DNA of 16,946 nt from CAYHOI01 sp964358175 (lineage in GTDB: Bacteria; Margulisbacteria; Riflemargulisbacteria; GWF2-35-9). The notes under the pieces were generated by a model. The model saw only the letters and a list, made by a program, of their open reading frames with translations, had not been told where the DNA came from and did not search any database. The translations under genes were made by a program, and so were the position numbers. The stretch covers positions 1-16,946 of the forward strand of contig CAYHOI010000036.1 of the NCBI GenBank assembly GCA_964358175.1. Direction: 5' to 3'. Each line of letters opens with the position of its first letter. The stretch's first letter is position 1. Positions 1-7,568 of this stretch are shown here, piece by piece.

Positions 1-452
1 CAATCACATACCTTGCTGAGCAAATCGACCCCAATCACCAAAATCTGTCGATAGCCCCCCCCCATCATCAATTGCGTAGCAACGTCTAGGGCATAAATAA
101 ACCCCGTACAAGCAGCACTCAGATCAAAAGCTGCACAATCCGTGATCCCCAGGCCACGTTGAACCAGGCAGGTTACAGAAGGAAATGCCGGATAATCGGG
201 TGTCGTAGTTGCAACAACAATCGCATCAATCTGATCGGCCGTCACGTTGGCGTCCTGAAGAGCAACTTGTGCAGCCTCAATGGCTAGCTCTGAGGAGGTC
301 TCATCCTTCCCAATATATCTTTGCTTGATTCCTGTTCGCTCTACAATCCACTCATCGCTTGTATCTAAACCCAGCTTAACGAAATCATCATTCTTGAAAA
401 TTGTTTTGGGAACCGCCTTGCCTGTTCCAATAATCCCAACACTACGATTCAT
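1..452 (-). CDS. fabH: Beta-ketoacyl-ACP synthase III (FabH), N-terminal part, cut by window edge
   Basis: Condenses acetyl-CoA with malonyl-ACP to start fatty-acid synthesis in the cytosol. I translated the minus strand from the ATG at 450-452. The protein begins MNRSVGIIGTGKAVPK, followed by the family signatures DTSDEWIVERTGIKQR (about residues 31-46) and the active-site segment AACTGFIY with the catalytic Cys near residue 120. About 150 of the usual ~320 residues are inside the window; the His and Asn of the catalytic triad lie beyond it. The start overlaps the end of plsX by 11 nt, so the two are probably translationally coupled. It is the last visible gene of yceD-rpmF-plsX-fabH, a conserved order that ties fatty-acid initiation to phospholipid precursor synthesis. 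Confidence 0.95.
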   Translation of the reverse strand, partial: MNRSVGIIGTGKAVPKTIFKNDDFVKLGLDTSDEWIVERTGIKQRYIGKDETSSELAIEAAQVALQDANVTADQIDAIVVATTTPDYPAFPSVTCLVQRGLGITDCAAFDLSAACTGFIYALDVATQLMMGGGYRQILVIGVDLLSKVCD

Positions 453-1455
453 CTGCATCCTCACTTGTTTGAGACACCACTTCCTCAATACGCTCAATCA
501 CTTTTTCAAGAATGGCTTTCTTCGCCTCCAGTATACCGTTACAGATAGCCTTGGGACTAGCAGAACCGTGGGTAATAATGATAATTTTCTTAACTCCCAA
601 TAACAGCGTGCCGCCAAATTCGTCATATTCAACTCGTTTTTTAAGCTGGCGCAACACCGGCATCATTAAAATAGCTCCGATAGTGGCAAGCCAATTTTTC
701 TTCACATTATGCTTAATCATCTTGAAGAGCATACTGGTGGCTCCCTCACCAAACTTCAGAATCACATTCCCAACAAATCCATCACAGACAACTACATCCA
801 AATCACCGTCCAGCAAATGTTTAGGCTCGATATTTCCTTCAAAACGAATATCTTTTGCCTTTTTTAGCAATTGATAAGTTTCCAGCGTTAACTCGTTGCC
901 CTTTTCCTGCTCCTCACCAATATTGAGAAGTTTGACGACCGGATCCGTAACGCCAACTACCTTTTCGGAAAAGACAGAACCCATCTTTGCAAACTGAACC
1001 AGATGCTTTGGCTTGCAATCCACATTCGCACCAATGTCTAGAATCACCAGTGGCTTACGGAGCGTTGGGAATACTGCAACGATAGCAGGTCGTTCGACAT
1101 TTTTGATTCGGCCTAAACTAAAAATTGAACATGCCAGTACTGCACCGGTATTTCCAGCTGAAACTAGCGCATCTACGGAACCTTCCTTAAGGAGTTGTAC
1201 CGCGATAGAAAGAGAAGACTGCTTCTTTTCACGCAAAGCTTGGGTGGGTGAATCATGCATCGTAATAATATCAGGTGCGTGAACAATCTCGATCTGAGGG
1301 AAGTGTCCATGTTTGGCCAATTCTTTGACAAGAACCTCTTTTTTGCCAACCAAGGTGATTTTCATAGAGGAATCTTTTCTCAGTGCTTCTATGGCACCAA
1401 GCACCTCATGCGCAGGAGCAAAATCTCCTCCCATTGCATCAATCGCTATATTCAT
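442..1455 (-). CDS. plsX: Phosphate acyltransferase PlsX
   Basis: Converts acyl-ACP and phosphate into acyl-phosphate, the acyl donor for the membrane acyltransferase PlsY. It is a peripheral membrane enzyme. The 337-residue product matches the family in length. It opens with MNIAIDAMGGDFAP, the PlsX N-terminal signature, then has SAGNTGAVLA (about residues 98-107), ILDIGANVDCKP and DGFVGNVILKFGEG (about residues 225-238). The ATG lies 9 nt after the rpmF stop. No Shine-Dalgarno is visible just before it, so translation probably relies on coupling with rpmF. The acidic C-terminal tail (TSEDADES) overlaps the fabH start. Confidence 0.97.
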   Translation of the reverse strand: MNIAIDAMGGDFAPAHEVLGAIEALRKDSSMKITLVGKKEVLVKELAKHGHFPQIEIVHAPDIITMHDSPTQALREKKQSSLSIAVQLLKEGSVDALVSAGNTGAVLACSIFSLGRIKNVERPAIVAVFPTLRKPLVILDIGANVDCKPKHLVQFAKMGSVFSEKVVGVTDPVVKLLNIGEEQEKGNELTLETYQLLKKAKDIRFEGNIEPKHLLDGDLDVVVCDGFVGNVILKFGEGATSMLFKMIKHNVKKNWLATIGAILMMPVLRQLKKRVEYDEFGGTLLLGVKKIIIITHGSASPKAICNGILEAKKAILEKVIERIEEVVSQTSEDADES

Positions 1456-1464
1456 GAGAAGGAG

Positions 1465-1656
1465 CTACTTCTTGGACTCTTCGGCAAGTTCCAGCACCTG
1501 TCTACCCTTGTACTGGCCACAGGCATGACACAGATGATATGGCGCAACAGCTTCGCCGCAATTGGGACAACTTGAAATCTCGGGAACCGTAATTTTCCAG
1601 TGAGCACGGCGTTGATCTCGCTTGCGTTGAGTACGCTTCTTTTTTTGCGTTGCCAT
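1465..1656 (-). CDS. rpmF: 50S ribosomal protein L32 (zinc-finger form)
   Basis: Small structural protein of the large ribosomal subunit. The 63-residue product starts MATQKKKRTQRKRDQRRA, the basic N-terminal tail of L32. A four-cysteine zinc ribbon follows: CPNC near residue 30 and CHAC near residue 43. This is therefore the zinc-binding (C+) form and not the cysteine-free paralogue that some bacteria use under zinc starvation. A strong GGAGG ribosome-binding site sits before the ATG, unlike the neighbouring genes. It lies 3 nt after the yceD stop and 9 nt before plsX. A longer open frame extends upstream in another register but is a shadow. Confidence 0.97.
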   Translation of the reverse strand: MATQKKKRTQRKRDQRRAHWKITVPEISSCPNCGEAVAPYHLCHACGQYKGRQVLELAEESKK

Positions 1657-1659
1657 CGT

Positions 1660-2160
1660 TTATCCTCCATCTTTTAATCGTTCCAACAGCTTAAACCTTG
1701 GATCGATAGTTTGAGTCTTCTCTAGTTTTTTGACCCTGCAATTTATATCACATTTCGGGGCGATTGGCAAATTCAAAATAAGTAGCTCTCGGATCATATT
1801 AGAAAAATCAATTTCATGCTCATCATAGGTATAATAGAAATTCTCATCTCCGACGATTTCGTACTCCTCCTCCAATCCGTCATCAGCAGTTGGCATGGAC
1901 GAGACAAATCTTTCATCAAAAGATAAAGAAAACTTATGTTCGAAGGGAGACAAACAGGTGCTGCAATTTAGCTCAAGGGTTGCTTCCAGAACCCCCTTCA
2001 CAATGACGCCCACCCCAGAATTTGTCAGAGTCGCTTGAACATAAATAGGCGTCTTTAAAATGAAATCCTCGTCTGCCTGCTCACCCTGTAAGAGTTCATC
2101 ATATTCTGTCGAGAAAGACGAACCCACTTCTTGCAAAATAGTCATGATGTTGATTTTCAT
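1660..2160 (-). CDS. yceD: YceD/DUF177 family protein, likely 23S rRNA accumulation factor
   Basis: Family known for a role in accumulation of 23S rRNA and consistently encoded directly upstream of rpmF, as here (3-nt gap). From the ATG at 2158-2160 the product is 166 residues. Two cysteine pairs are visible, CSTC near residue 70 and CDINC near residue 139; they fit the conserved Cys motifs of the family and probably a metal site. The long acidic middle (DDGLEEEYEIVGDENFY) is typical. The open frame continues upstream to about 2301, but that extension lies inside the splB-like gene, so I reject it. A TATAAT box ends only 9 nt before this ATG and there is no Shine-Dalgarno, so the message may be almost leaderless. 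A second in-frame ATG (MTILQ, residue 6) is possible. Confidence 0.88.
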   Translation of the reverse strand: MKINIMTILQEVGSSFSTEYDELLQGEQADEDFILKTPIYVQATLTNSGVGVIVKGVLEATLELNCSTCLSPFEHKFSLSFDERFVSSMPTADDGLEEEYEIVGDENFYYTYDEHEIDFSNMIRELLILNLPIAPKCDINCRVKKLEKTQTIDPRFKLLERLKDGG

Positions 2161-2169
2161 AGGAAGCAC

Positions 2170-2175
2170 ATTATA
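2170..2175 (-). promoter_or_regulatory. -10 box of a probable promoter for yceD-rpmF-plsX-fabH
   Basis: On the minus strand this reads TATAAT, a perfect sigma70 -10 hexamer, overlapping the stop codon of the splB-like gene. It lies 9 nt before the yceD ATG. No convincing -35 hexamer is found 16-18 nt upstream. A transcription start about 7 nt downstream would leave a leader of only a few nucleotides. Confidence 0.5.
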
Positions 2176-3253
2176 CGATAATTCGCTCTGAAAACACACG
2201 CTCATTAAAGTGTTTTTCAAATTCTTCATTATTCGAGAAACTATATCCAAAAACCGCATCCCAGATCGCTTGAGATTCCATGCACAAGTACACATATACA
2301 TTCGGCATAAGACGACGGATTTCGTTCAACATCAATCGAAATGCAGACTCTCTGTGCGAACGAAAATATCGAAATTTCTGATCATTTCCAACGATCATTT
2401 CCTCAATATATGCTGAGGATTGGAGGAAAAATATCTCTCTTAATCCTTTTGTAAAACGTAATGCCCCCATGCTGATCCAGCGGATTTTGTGTGAAGGAAT
2501 CGCCTTGAAAACAGCGTTGACTACTTTTACGTAATCGGCTTCATACCCGGGGTACAGGACAATGGGATCGAAATGAAAAGCCACATCGAATCCATGATTT
2601 ATCACTTTCTCTGCTGCTTTCAGACGTTGATTTAGAGACGGAGCACCTCGCTCTATTTTCTGAATAATGGTTTGAGGATTTAGCGACCAAGCAACGACTA
2701 CATTATCTGCTGTTTCGCACGAGAGCAAAGATTCTACCTCCACCGACTTTGTTTTGAGTTCCAAAATAACCTGCGGGAAATCCCGAGCAAACTGAATGAG
2801 TTGGGTCGACAATTCGGTCAACCGATCCCAGACTAAACTGTCCGTAAACTCCCCTGTCCCTATCCGAAGCTTGCGATCCGGGTGATGGTGGAGCTCCGGC
2901 AAAACCTGTTCGCTTAAGAATTCCTTCACATTTGCGAAAAGCACCTGCATTTGTGTTGGCAAATAATCTTGCAAAATACAGTAACTACACCGATATCTGC
3001 ACCCTTGCCCCACGTTTAATATCCAATAGCCGCAGCAACTATACTCAGTTGTTCCGGGACAGGGCTTCAGTGCCGCTCCCTTCAGCCGTGTAATAACGAG
3101 AACGTCCTTGCGATTGTACGTTTCCACAAGTGTAGGCCACTGATCATCCGCAAAGAGCCGAGGCGTTATTCCCGGCAAACGGCTCAGTATCCGCTGCGTA
3201 TAAGCAAGATCCTGAACTTGCTCATGAATAAAGACCTCACGAAAGGCTTTCAT
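2171..3253 (-). CDS. splB: Spore photoproduct lyase-like radical SAM protein
   Basis: SplB enzymes use a [4Fe-4S] cluster and S-adenosylmethionine to reverse the spore photoproduct, a UV-induced thymine dimer. The 360-residue product has the cluster motif CRYRCSYC (CX3CX2C, about residues 86-93), preceded by YSCCGYWILNVGQG and followed by ILQDYLPTQ, the arrangement of the SplB family. Length agrees with B. subtilis SplB (about 340). The ATG overlaps the stop of the upstream unknown gene by 4 nt (ATGA), so they are co-translated. In a non-spore-forming diderm the substrate is uncertain; homologues in non-sporulating bacteria are commonly annotated as SplB family without proven activity. Family assignment is firm, function less so. 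Confidence 0.85.
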   Translation of the reverse strand: MKAFREVFIHEQVQDLAYTQRILSRLPGITPRLFADDQWPTLVETYNRKDVLVITRLKGAALKPCPGTTEYSCCGYWILNVGQGCRYRCSYCILQDYLPTQMQVLFANVKEFLSEQVLPELHHHPDRKLRIGTGEFTDSLVWDRLTELSTQLIQFARDFPQVILELKTKSVEVESLLSCETADNVVVAWSLNPQTIIQKIERGAPSLNQRLKAAEKVINHGFDVAFHFDPIVLYPGYEADYVKVVNAVFKAIPSHKIRWISMGALRFTKGLREIFFLQSSAYIEEMIVGNDQKFRYFRSHRESAFRLMLNEIRRLMPNVYVYLCMESQAIWDAVFGYSFSNNEEFEKHFNERVFSERIIV

Positions 3254-3759
3254 TCGGGATGGCGGATAAAGGTGAGTAACGCGTGAATGGTGGATCGTTG
3301 TTTGTGCAAACTTTGAATCAACGCCTCCACGTCCTCATCCGACTTTAACGAAACCTTGAGGGTTACGTCATCCGATTCAAAGTTATCCGCGTATTCCCAA
3401 CGAATTCCAGGTCGTGAGAGACGATGCAGAAGGGTATCGAGACATTGCTTCTTGCGTGAATATTCAGGGAAACATCTCGCTCGTAAATGGTTGATAAACG
3501 GAAGTGCTTTCTGTCCTCCAACGATCTCCACGTTATCCAGCTCTTGCCAAGCAAAAGAGGCATCCTTGAGCAGGAGCTCCCAAATGAGCTGTGTGGCCTC
3601 ATAAGCTTGATTAACGTTTAGATGATACTCGTTAATTTTTTGTAACAGTATCTCCCTGTCTGATTTCAAAAATTTCTCCAAGAATGAAAGTACTTTCTGG
3701 AACTCGGGTTTGGCCAGGAGCTTTTGCAGATGCGCATTGGTCTCTTTCTCGGAATACAT
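3250..3759 (-). CDS. Unknown protein co-transcribed with the SplB-like gene
   Basis: I do not recognise a family. The ATG at 3757-3759 gives 169 residues, starting MYSEKETNAHLQKLLAK and ending FIRHPE. It is predicted soluble, mostly helical at the N-terminus, with many Leu/Lys/Glu, and without signal peptide or membrane segment. The C-terminal third (VTLKVSLKSDEDVEALIQSL) looks like an alternating beta-alpha fold. The open frame extends upstream to 3840, but a TATAAT box lies 7 nt before the ATG chosen here and would fall inside the longer version, so I take the short form. The 4-nt overlap with the SplB-like gene suggests a shared job, perhaps a partner or accessory protein of the lyase. Confidence 0.75.
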   Translation of the reverse strand: MYSEKETNAHLQKLLAKPEFQKVLSFLEKFLKSDREILLQKINEYHLNVNQAYEATQLIWELLLKDASFAWQELDNVEIVGGQKALPFINHLRARCFPEYSRKKQCLDTLLHRLSRPGIRWEYADNFESDDVTLKVSLKSDEDVEALIQSLHKQRSTIHALLTFIRHPE

Positions 3760-3766
3760 GGGCTGT

Positions 3767-3772
3767 ATTATA
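3767..3772 (-). promoter_or_regulatory. -10 box for the unknown-splB operon, probable leaderless start
   Basis: Minus-strand TATAAT in the context GATATAATACAG. Seven nucleotides separate it from the ATG at 3759, so transcription would begin at or next to the start codon. The -35 region is AT-rich without a clear TTGACA. Confidence 0.5.
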
Positions 3773-3828
3773 TCAGACTCCTGAGAGTTTATATTATTAT
3801 GATGTCGCTGAAATCCACAGCAAAAGAG

Positions 3829-3857
3829 TTGACAAAACAAGCACTGGACTTATTAAA
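3829..3857 (+). promoter_or_regulatory. Sigma70-type promoter of the aminotransferase gene
   Basis: A perfect -35 hexamer TTGACA at 3829-3834 is followed, after 16-17 nt, by TATTAA/ATTAAA at 3851-3857. A Shine-Dalgarno AAAGGAG lies at about 3877-3883 before the ATG at 3891. Unlike the minus-strand units nearby, this gene has a conventional leader of roughly 27 nt. It is divergent from the unknown-splB promoter at 3767. Confidence 0.75.
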
Positions 3858-3890
3858 TGGAATCATTCGTTATATAAAGGAGAACTATTT

Positions 3891-5180
3891 ATGAACCCAT
3901 TAGCAATTGACCTGAACGAAACGATTGAGCATCGATCCCCGGTTGTCTTTTCCCTGCTTAGCAAACGAGGCAAACAAGCCTACTTTCCCTCCAAGGGTAT
4001 TTTGGCTCAAGCAGCAGAGGCCAAGACCAAAGCCATCAACGCGACCATCGGTGAAGCTGTTGAAGACGATGGCTCCCCGATGCGACTTGACGTCATTGCC
4101 AAAAATATCGCGATTAACCCCAAGCTAAGCTTCCCCTATGCACCGAGCTACGGCCGACCCGATATCCGTGAAACCTGGAAAAAGATGCTTTTTGAGAAAA
4201 ATCCTGCGCTTTCGGAAAAAGACATCAGCCTACCCGTCGTTTCCAGTGCTCTAACCCACGGCCTGAGTATTGCCGGTTATCTTTTTGTAGACGAAGGGGA
4301 CACTCTGTATATGGCCGATATCTGCTGGGACAATTACAGTCTTATTTTTAGCAACGGCTATGGGGCTCACCTTGAGAATTTTAATCTGTTTAATGGCGGA
4401 CGACTTGATCTGGATTCGATGCGAGAAGCACTTGTTGATGGGCCCATTGGCAAAAAAATCGTTCTGCTAAATTTCCCTAATAATCCAACCGGATACACGC
4501 CCACCATAGACGAAGCAAAAGGGCTGATCAAGGTATTAACCGATAGCGCTGACAAGGGGAATCATCTGGTGGTCATTCTGGATGACGCCTATTTTGGACT
4601 GGTTTACGAAGAGGGCATCGAATGTCAGTCTCTCTTCGCCTATTTGGCTGACCTTCATAGCAATATTTTGGCTTTAAAACTCGATGGGCCAACCAAAGAA
4701 GACTATGTCTGGGGCTTTCGAGTCGGGTTCATGACCTATGGTATTCGCCATGGCTCCAAGGAGCTCTACACGGCCTTGGAAACCAAGACCGCTGGAGCCA
4801 TACGAGGAAATATCTCCAATGTTTCCAACCTTTCTCAATCGCTTCTTCACGCCGCCTACCAGTCTGCGGAGTATAGCGCTGAAAAACAGGGCAAGTTTGA
4901 CCTTCTTCGTGATCGCTATGAAATGGTCAAAAAAACGCTTGCTGATCACCCCGAATATCAGGAGTGGTTTGAGGCCCTTCCGTATAATTCGGGATATTTC
5001 ATGTGTGTGGGGCTCAAGCATGGCCTGGATGGTGAGATGGTTCGGCAAATTCTGCTCAAAGAGTTCGATACAGGACTCATCTTTATCTCAAACGTTCTTC
5101 GCGTCGCATATTCGTCGGTATCAAAGAATGTGATTCCTCAGCTGTTCGAGAATCTGTATCAGGCGTGCAAGAGGAGCTAA
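3891..5180 (+). CDS. Class I/II pyridoxal-phosphate aminotransferase
   Basis: Fold-type I PLP aminotransferase of 429 residues. The open frame begins at 3684, but the promoter and the AAAGGAG site place the start at ATG 3891 (MNPLAIDLNETIEHRS). Recognisable elements are PYAPSYGRPDIRETW (substrate/PLP loop, near residue 80), LLNFPNNPTGYTP (NNPTG, binding the PLP ring, near residue 190), VILDDAYFGLVYE (the Asp and Tyr that contact PLP, near residue 227) and DGPTKEDYVWGFRVGF, where the Lys after the Thr is the likely Schiff-base lysine and the GFR Arg binds the carboxylate. The amino-acid substrate cannot be named from sequence; aspartate- or aromatic-type are both possible. It stands alone between a divergent operon and the restriction island. 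Confidence 0.85.
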   Translation: MNPLAIDLNETIEHRSPVVFSLLSKRGKQAYFPSKGILAQAAEAKTKAINATIGEAVEDDGSPMRLDVIAKNIAINPKLSFPYAPSYGRPDIRETWKKMLFEKNPALSEKDISLPVVSSALTHGLSIAGYLFVDEGDTLYMADICWDNYSLIFSNGYGAHLENFNLFNGGRLDLDSMREALVDGPIGKKIVLLNFPNNPTGYTPTIDEAKGLIKVLTDSADKGNHLVVILDDAYFGLVYEEGIECQSLFAYLADLHSNILALKLDGPTKEDYVWGFRVGFMTYGIRHGSKELYTALETKTAGAIRGNISNVSNLSQSLLHAAYQSAEYSAEKQGKFDLLRDRYEMVKKTLADHPEYQEWFEALPYNSGYFMCVGLKHGLDGEMVRQILLKEFDTGLIFISNVLRVAYSSVSKNVIPQLFENLYQACKRS

Positions 5181-5544
5181 GCATGAGGAGCACTTTTTAT
5201 GCTATGATATAAATGATCACTGCTGACAAGGGGTTCACATGGAATTTAGATTAGGCGAATTATTTTGCGGGCCCGGGGGTCTTGGTCTTGGGGCACTTAA
5301 CGCAAAGGTCTCAAATAGTGATCAGAACTTTTACATAACACCTATATGGGCTACGGATTATGATAAAGATGCGTGTGACACATATCATAATAATATCCAT
5401 AAGCGCATAAAAGTGGGGGAGGTATTCTGTAAGGACATTAAAAAAATAAAAATCCCTGAACTTCCTACAATTAACGCCTTGTCCTTCGGATTCCCGTGCA
5501 ATGACTTCAGTATTGTTGGGGAGCAACGCGGTATTGATGGGGTA

Positions 5545-5679
5545 TACTTCGACCGAATTGGTTTTCGGTTTTTTGTTGCTCTTAGCGAAAATGGTTTTTC
5601 GGCTAGGAATGAGGAGCGACGTTTACTGTGCGTAAATGAGCGACGAATGACAACGGCGAAACCCATTTTCGCAAGAGTA
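5545..5679 (+). mobile_element. 135-bp palindromic miniature element, copy 1, inside the methyltransferase gene
   Basis: The element begins TACTTCGACC and ends GCAAGAGTA, so both termini read TACT inward. It interrupts the codons of the expected peptide GIDGVYGPLYSFG at a TA step: the flanks are GGGGTA and TATATGGCCC, consistent with a TA target duplication. Aligned to the second copy (12706-12840, minus strand) it has no gaps and 11 mismatches, 7 of them within the first 21 bp. An internal imperfect hairpin pairs CTCTTAGCGAAAATGG with CCATTTTCGCAAGAG, with a smaller TTTAC/GTAAA hairpin at the centre. It encodes no transposase, so it is non-autonomous. Size, TA target and folding resemble Correia elements of Neisseria, but the sequence is not one I recognise. 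Confidence 0.85.
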
Positions 5680-5872
5680 TATATGGCCCATTGTACTCGT
5701 TTGGAGTAAATACTATCGAACATTTTAAGCCTGATTGGTTCCTTGCTGAGAATGTTGGTGGCTTAAAGAATGTCAACGATGGAGTCGCCTTTAAAAACAT
5801 CCTGCGTGATTTATATGATCAAGGATACAATATTTTCCCTCATCTTTATAAATTTGAACGCTATGGCATTCC

Positions 5873-5880
5873 CCGGTTCC
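5873..5880 (+). other. 8-bp insertion that shifts the frame in methyltransferase motif VIII
   Basis: The sequence CCGGTTCC (the placement can slide by 2 nt) separates GGCATTCC from TCAATCACGACATAG. Without it the reading is Gly-Ile-Pro-Gln-Ser-Arg-His-Arg-Leu, the canonical motif VIII of C5 methyltransferases. With it the frame reads PRFLNHDID and stops at 5900. It could be a small duplication, an excision footprint or a sequencing/assembly error. Confidence 0.7.
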
Positions 5881-6534
5881 TCAATCACGACATAGATTGA
5901 TAATTATCGGTATTCGGAAGGATATCGATCTTCACTTTAAAATACCTGCCCCACTTAATATGCAACCAATGACCTGTAAACAAGCAATAATGAACCCTCC
6001 TATTCCACTTGATGCCTATAATAATGAGTTAACAAACCAATCGACACAGGTTATCGAAAGGCTAAGATACATAAAGCCTGGTGAAAATGCTTTCACTGCT
6101 GATTTACCTGAACATCTCAAGCTAAAGATATTGGGTGCAAAAATAAGTCAAATATATAAACGACTCGACCCAAACAAACCTGCTTATACTGTAACTGGGA
6201 GTGGTGGCGGTGGCACGCACGTCTACCATTGGGAAGAAAATAGAGCCCTGACAAATAGAGAACGTGCGAGACTACAAACATTCCCCGATAATTATAAGTT
6301 TCATGGGTCAAAAGAGAGCGTTCGAAAGCAAATAGGAATGGCTGTACCTCCCAAGGTTGCCCTTGTGATTTTTGAGGCCATCCTAAAAACATTTGCTGGG
6401 ATTGCTTATGAATATGTTAACCCAGAATTTGAGCCATTACTTCATAGCCATATAATGCATGAACAGCACATGACTTTATCAAAAAGTCAAAATATTGCTC
6501 GAAAATTAAAACGGGAACCCGTATTAGCAACTTA

Positions 6535-7518
6535 ATGCATACATCAAACCTTTATAACCAAGTCCTTTTAGAGCCATTACAAAACAAAGCGAATAAGTTG
6601 CTTATCGTTTCGGGATATGCAACTGCGGCCATGGCTTTTCATCACATGAATGCACTTAAAGAGAGTAGGCTAAAGCTACAAATTGAATTGCTTGTTGGCA
6701 TGACAGCAAAAGATGGTATCTCAGAGAGTAACCATAAAGGGCTTCAGTATTTAATGGAACACACCTTTAAAGGAAATTTTGCATGTAGTTACGTTGCAAC
6801 TTACCCGCCAATCCATTCCAAAGTTTATGCGTGGTTAAGAGATGATGAGCCCTTATATGGATCTGTTGGTTCTGCAAATTATACACAAACCGCATTTATA
6901 GGCACTCAACGCGAGTGTGTAACAGAAGCACCTGCTACAGAGTGTTTTGAATATTTTAAGTCTTTAATCCCAGATTCAATATACTGTACTCATATGGACG
7001 TGGCTAACCTATTGCAAATATATAAAGAAGAGGCTTCTGCAAGACTAAAGAAACAAAAGAAAGTATCTGCAGAAGAAAATGTTCCTGAAAAAGATTTAGT
7101 ATTAACCGGCTTAAATCACGTTAAAGTAAGTCTATTAGACAGGTCTGGTAATTTGCCTTCCCGATCTGGGTTAAACTGGGAACAAAGACCAGAACAACAT
7201 CGCGAACCAAATCAAGCTTATATCAAACTTACCTCGGATATTTATCGAACCGATTTTTTTCCTGAAAGAACAGTACATTTTACAATTCAAACAGATGATG
7301 ACAAAATTTTAATTGCAACAAGGGCTCAAGATAACGGAAAGGCTATTCATACGCCCCATAATAACAGCTTGATTGGAGAATATTTTCGTAACAGGTTAGG
7401 GGTAGGATCTGGAGCATTGGTCACAAAACAAGATCTCGTTAGATATGGAAGAACAGATATCAATTTTTATAAAATAGACGATGAAACATTTTACATGGAT
7501 TTTTCATCCAAAAAATAG
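6535..7518 (+). CDS. NgoFVII-like type II restriction endonuclease with phospholipase D fold
   Basis: Predicted DNA-cleaving partner of the upstream methyltransferase. The 327-residue product has an N-terminal PLD-type nuclease domain. The catalytic motif is IHSKVYAW (HxK, near residues 93-100), followed by GSVGSANYTQTAF (about residues 109-121) in place of the usual GSxN, and the acidic ECVTEAP segment. One HxK per chain suggests a dimer forming one active site, as in BfiI. The C-terminal part, from about SLLDRSGNLPSRSGLNW to the end, fits the B3-like DNA-recognition domain of NgoFVII/BfiI enzymes. The ATG overlaps the methyltransferase stop by 1 nt (TAATG), so translation was coupled to it. 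The frame is fully open with no missing catalytic residue. The recognition site cannot be deduced here. Confidence 0.85.
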   Translation: MHTSNLYNQVLLEPLQNKANKLLIVSGYATAAMAFHHMNALKESRLKLQIELLVGMTAKDGISESNHKGLQYLMEHTFKGNFACSYVATYPPIHSKVYAWLRDDEPLYGSVGSANYTQTAFIGTQRECVTEAPATECFEYFKSLIPDSIYCTHMDVANLLQIYKEEASARLKKQKKVSAEENVPEKDLVLTGLNHVKVSLLDRSGNLPSRSGLNWEQRPEQHREPNQAYIKLTSDIYRTDFFPERTVHFTIQTDDDKILIATRAQDNGKAIHTPHNNSLIGEYFRNRLGVGSGALVTKQDLVRYGRTDINFYKIDDETFYMDFSSKK

Positions 7519-7568
7519 TTGGTTCATGAAATTAATGCATAATCTTGTTCCCGAATAAACGCCTTTCA

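Larger units (their letters stand above)
5239..6535 (+). pseudogene. Cytosine-C5 DNA methyltransferase of a type II R-M system, broken by two insertions
   Basis: Would transfer a methyl group from SAM to cytosine C5 in the site cut by the adjacent nuclease. Motif I (GELFCGPGGLGLGAL) and motif IV (SFGFPCNDFS, with Asn where many enzymes have PCQ) are in the first frame, 5239-5544. Motif VI (FLAENVGG) is in a second frame, about 5682-5872. Motif VIII (QSRHR), the target-recognition part, motif IX (RALTNRERARLQTFPD) and motif X (QIGMAVPP) are in a third, 5881-6535. A 135-bp repeat plus 2 bp (137 nt) separates the first two, and 8 extra nt (about 5873-5880) the last two. Dropping both gives exactly 384 codons including stop, a normal-length enzyme. 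As it stands, translation from the ATG ends at 5709 after 156 residues. A good AAGGGG site precedes the ATG. Confidence 0.9.

Noticed and set aside
3280..3305. Similarity of a TGGTGxATCGTTGTT stretch with 15410-15425
   Set aside because: About 15 bp with one mismatch, no extension on either side; probably chance.
3684..3890. 69-residue N-terminal extension of the aminotransferase
   Set aside because: It contains the promoter and ribosome-binding site and overlaps the divergent unknown gene.
5545..5679. In-frame protein-coding palindrome of the Rickettsia RPE type
   Set aside because: The insertion adds 137 nt and shifts the frame, so it disrupts rather than extends the protein.
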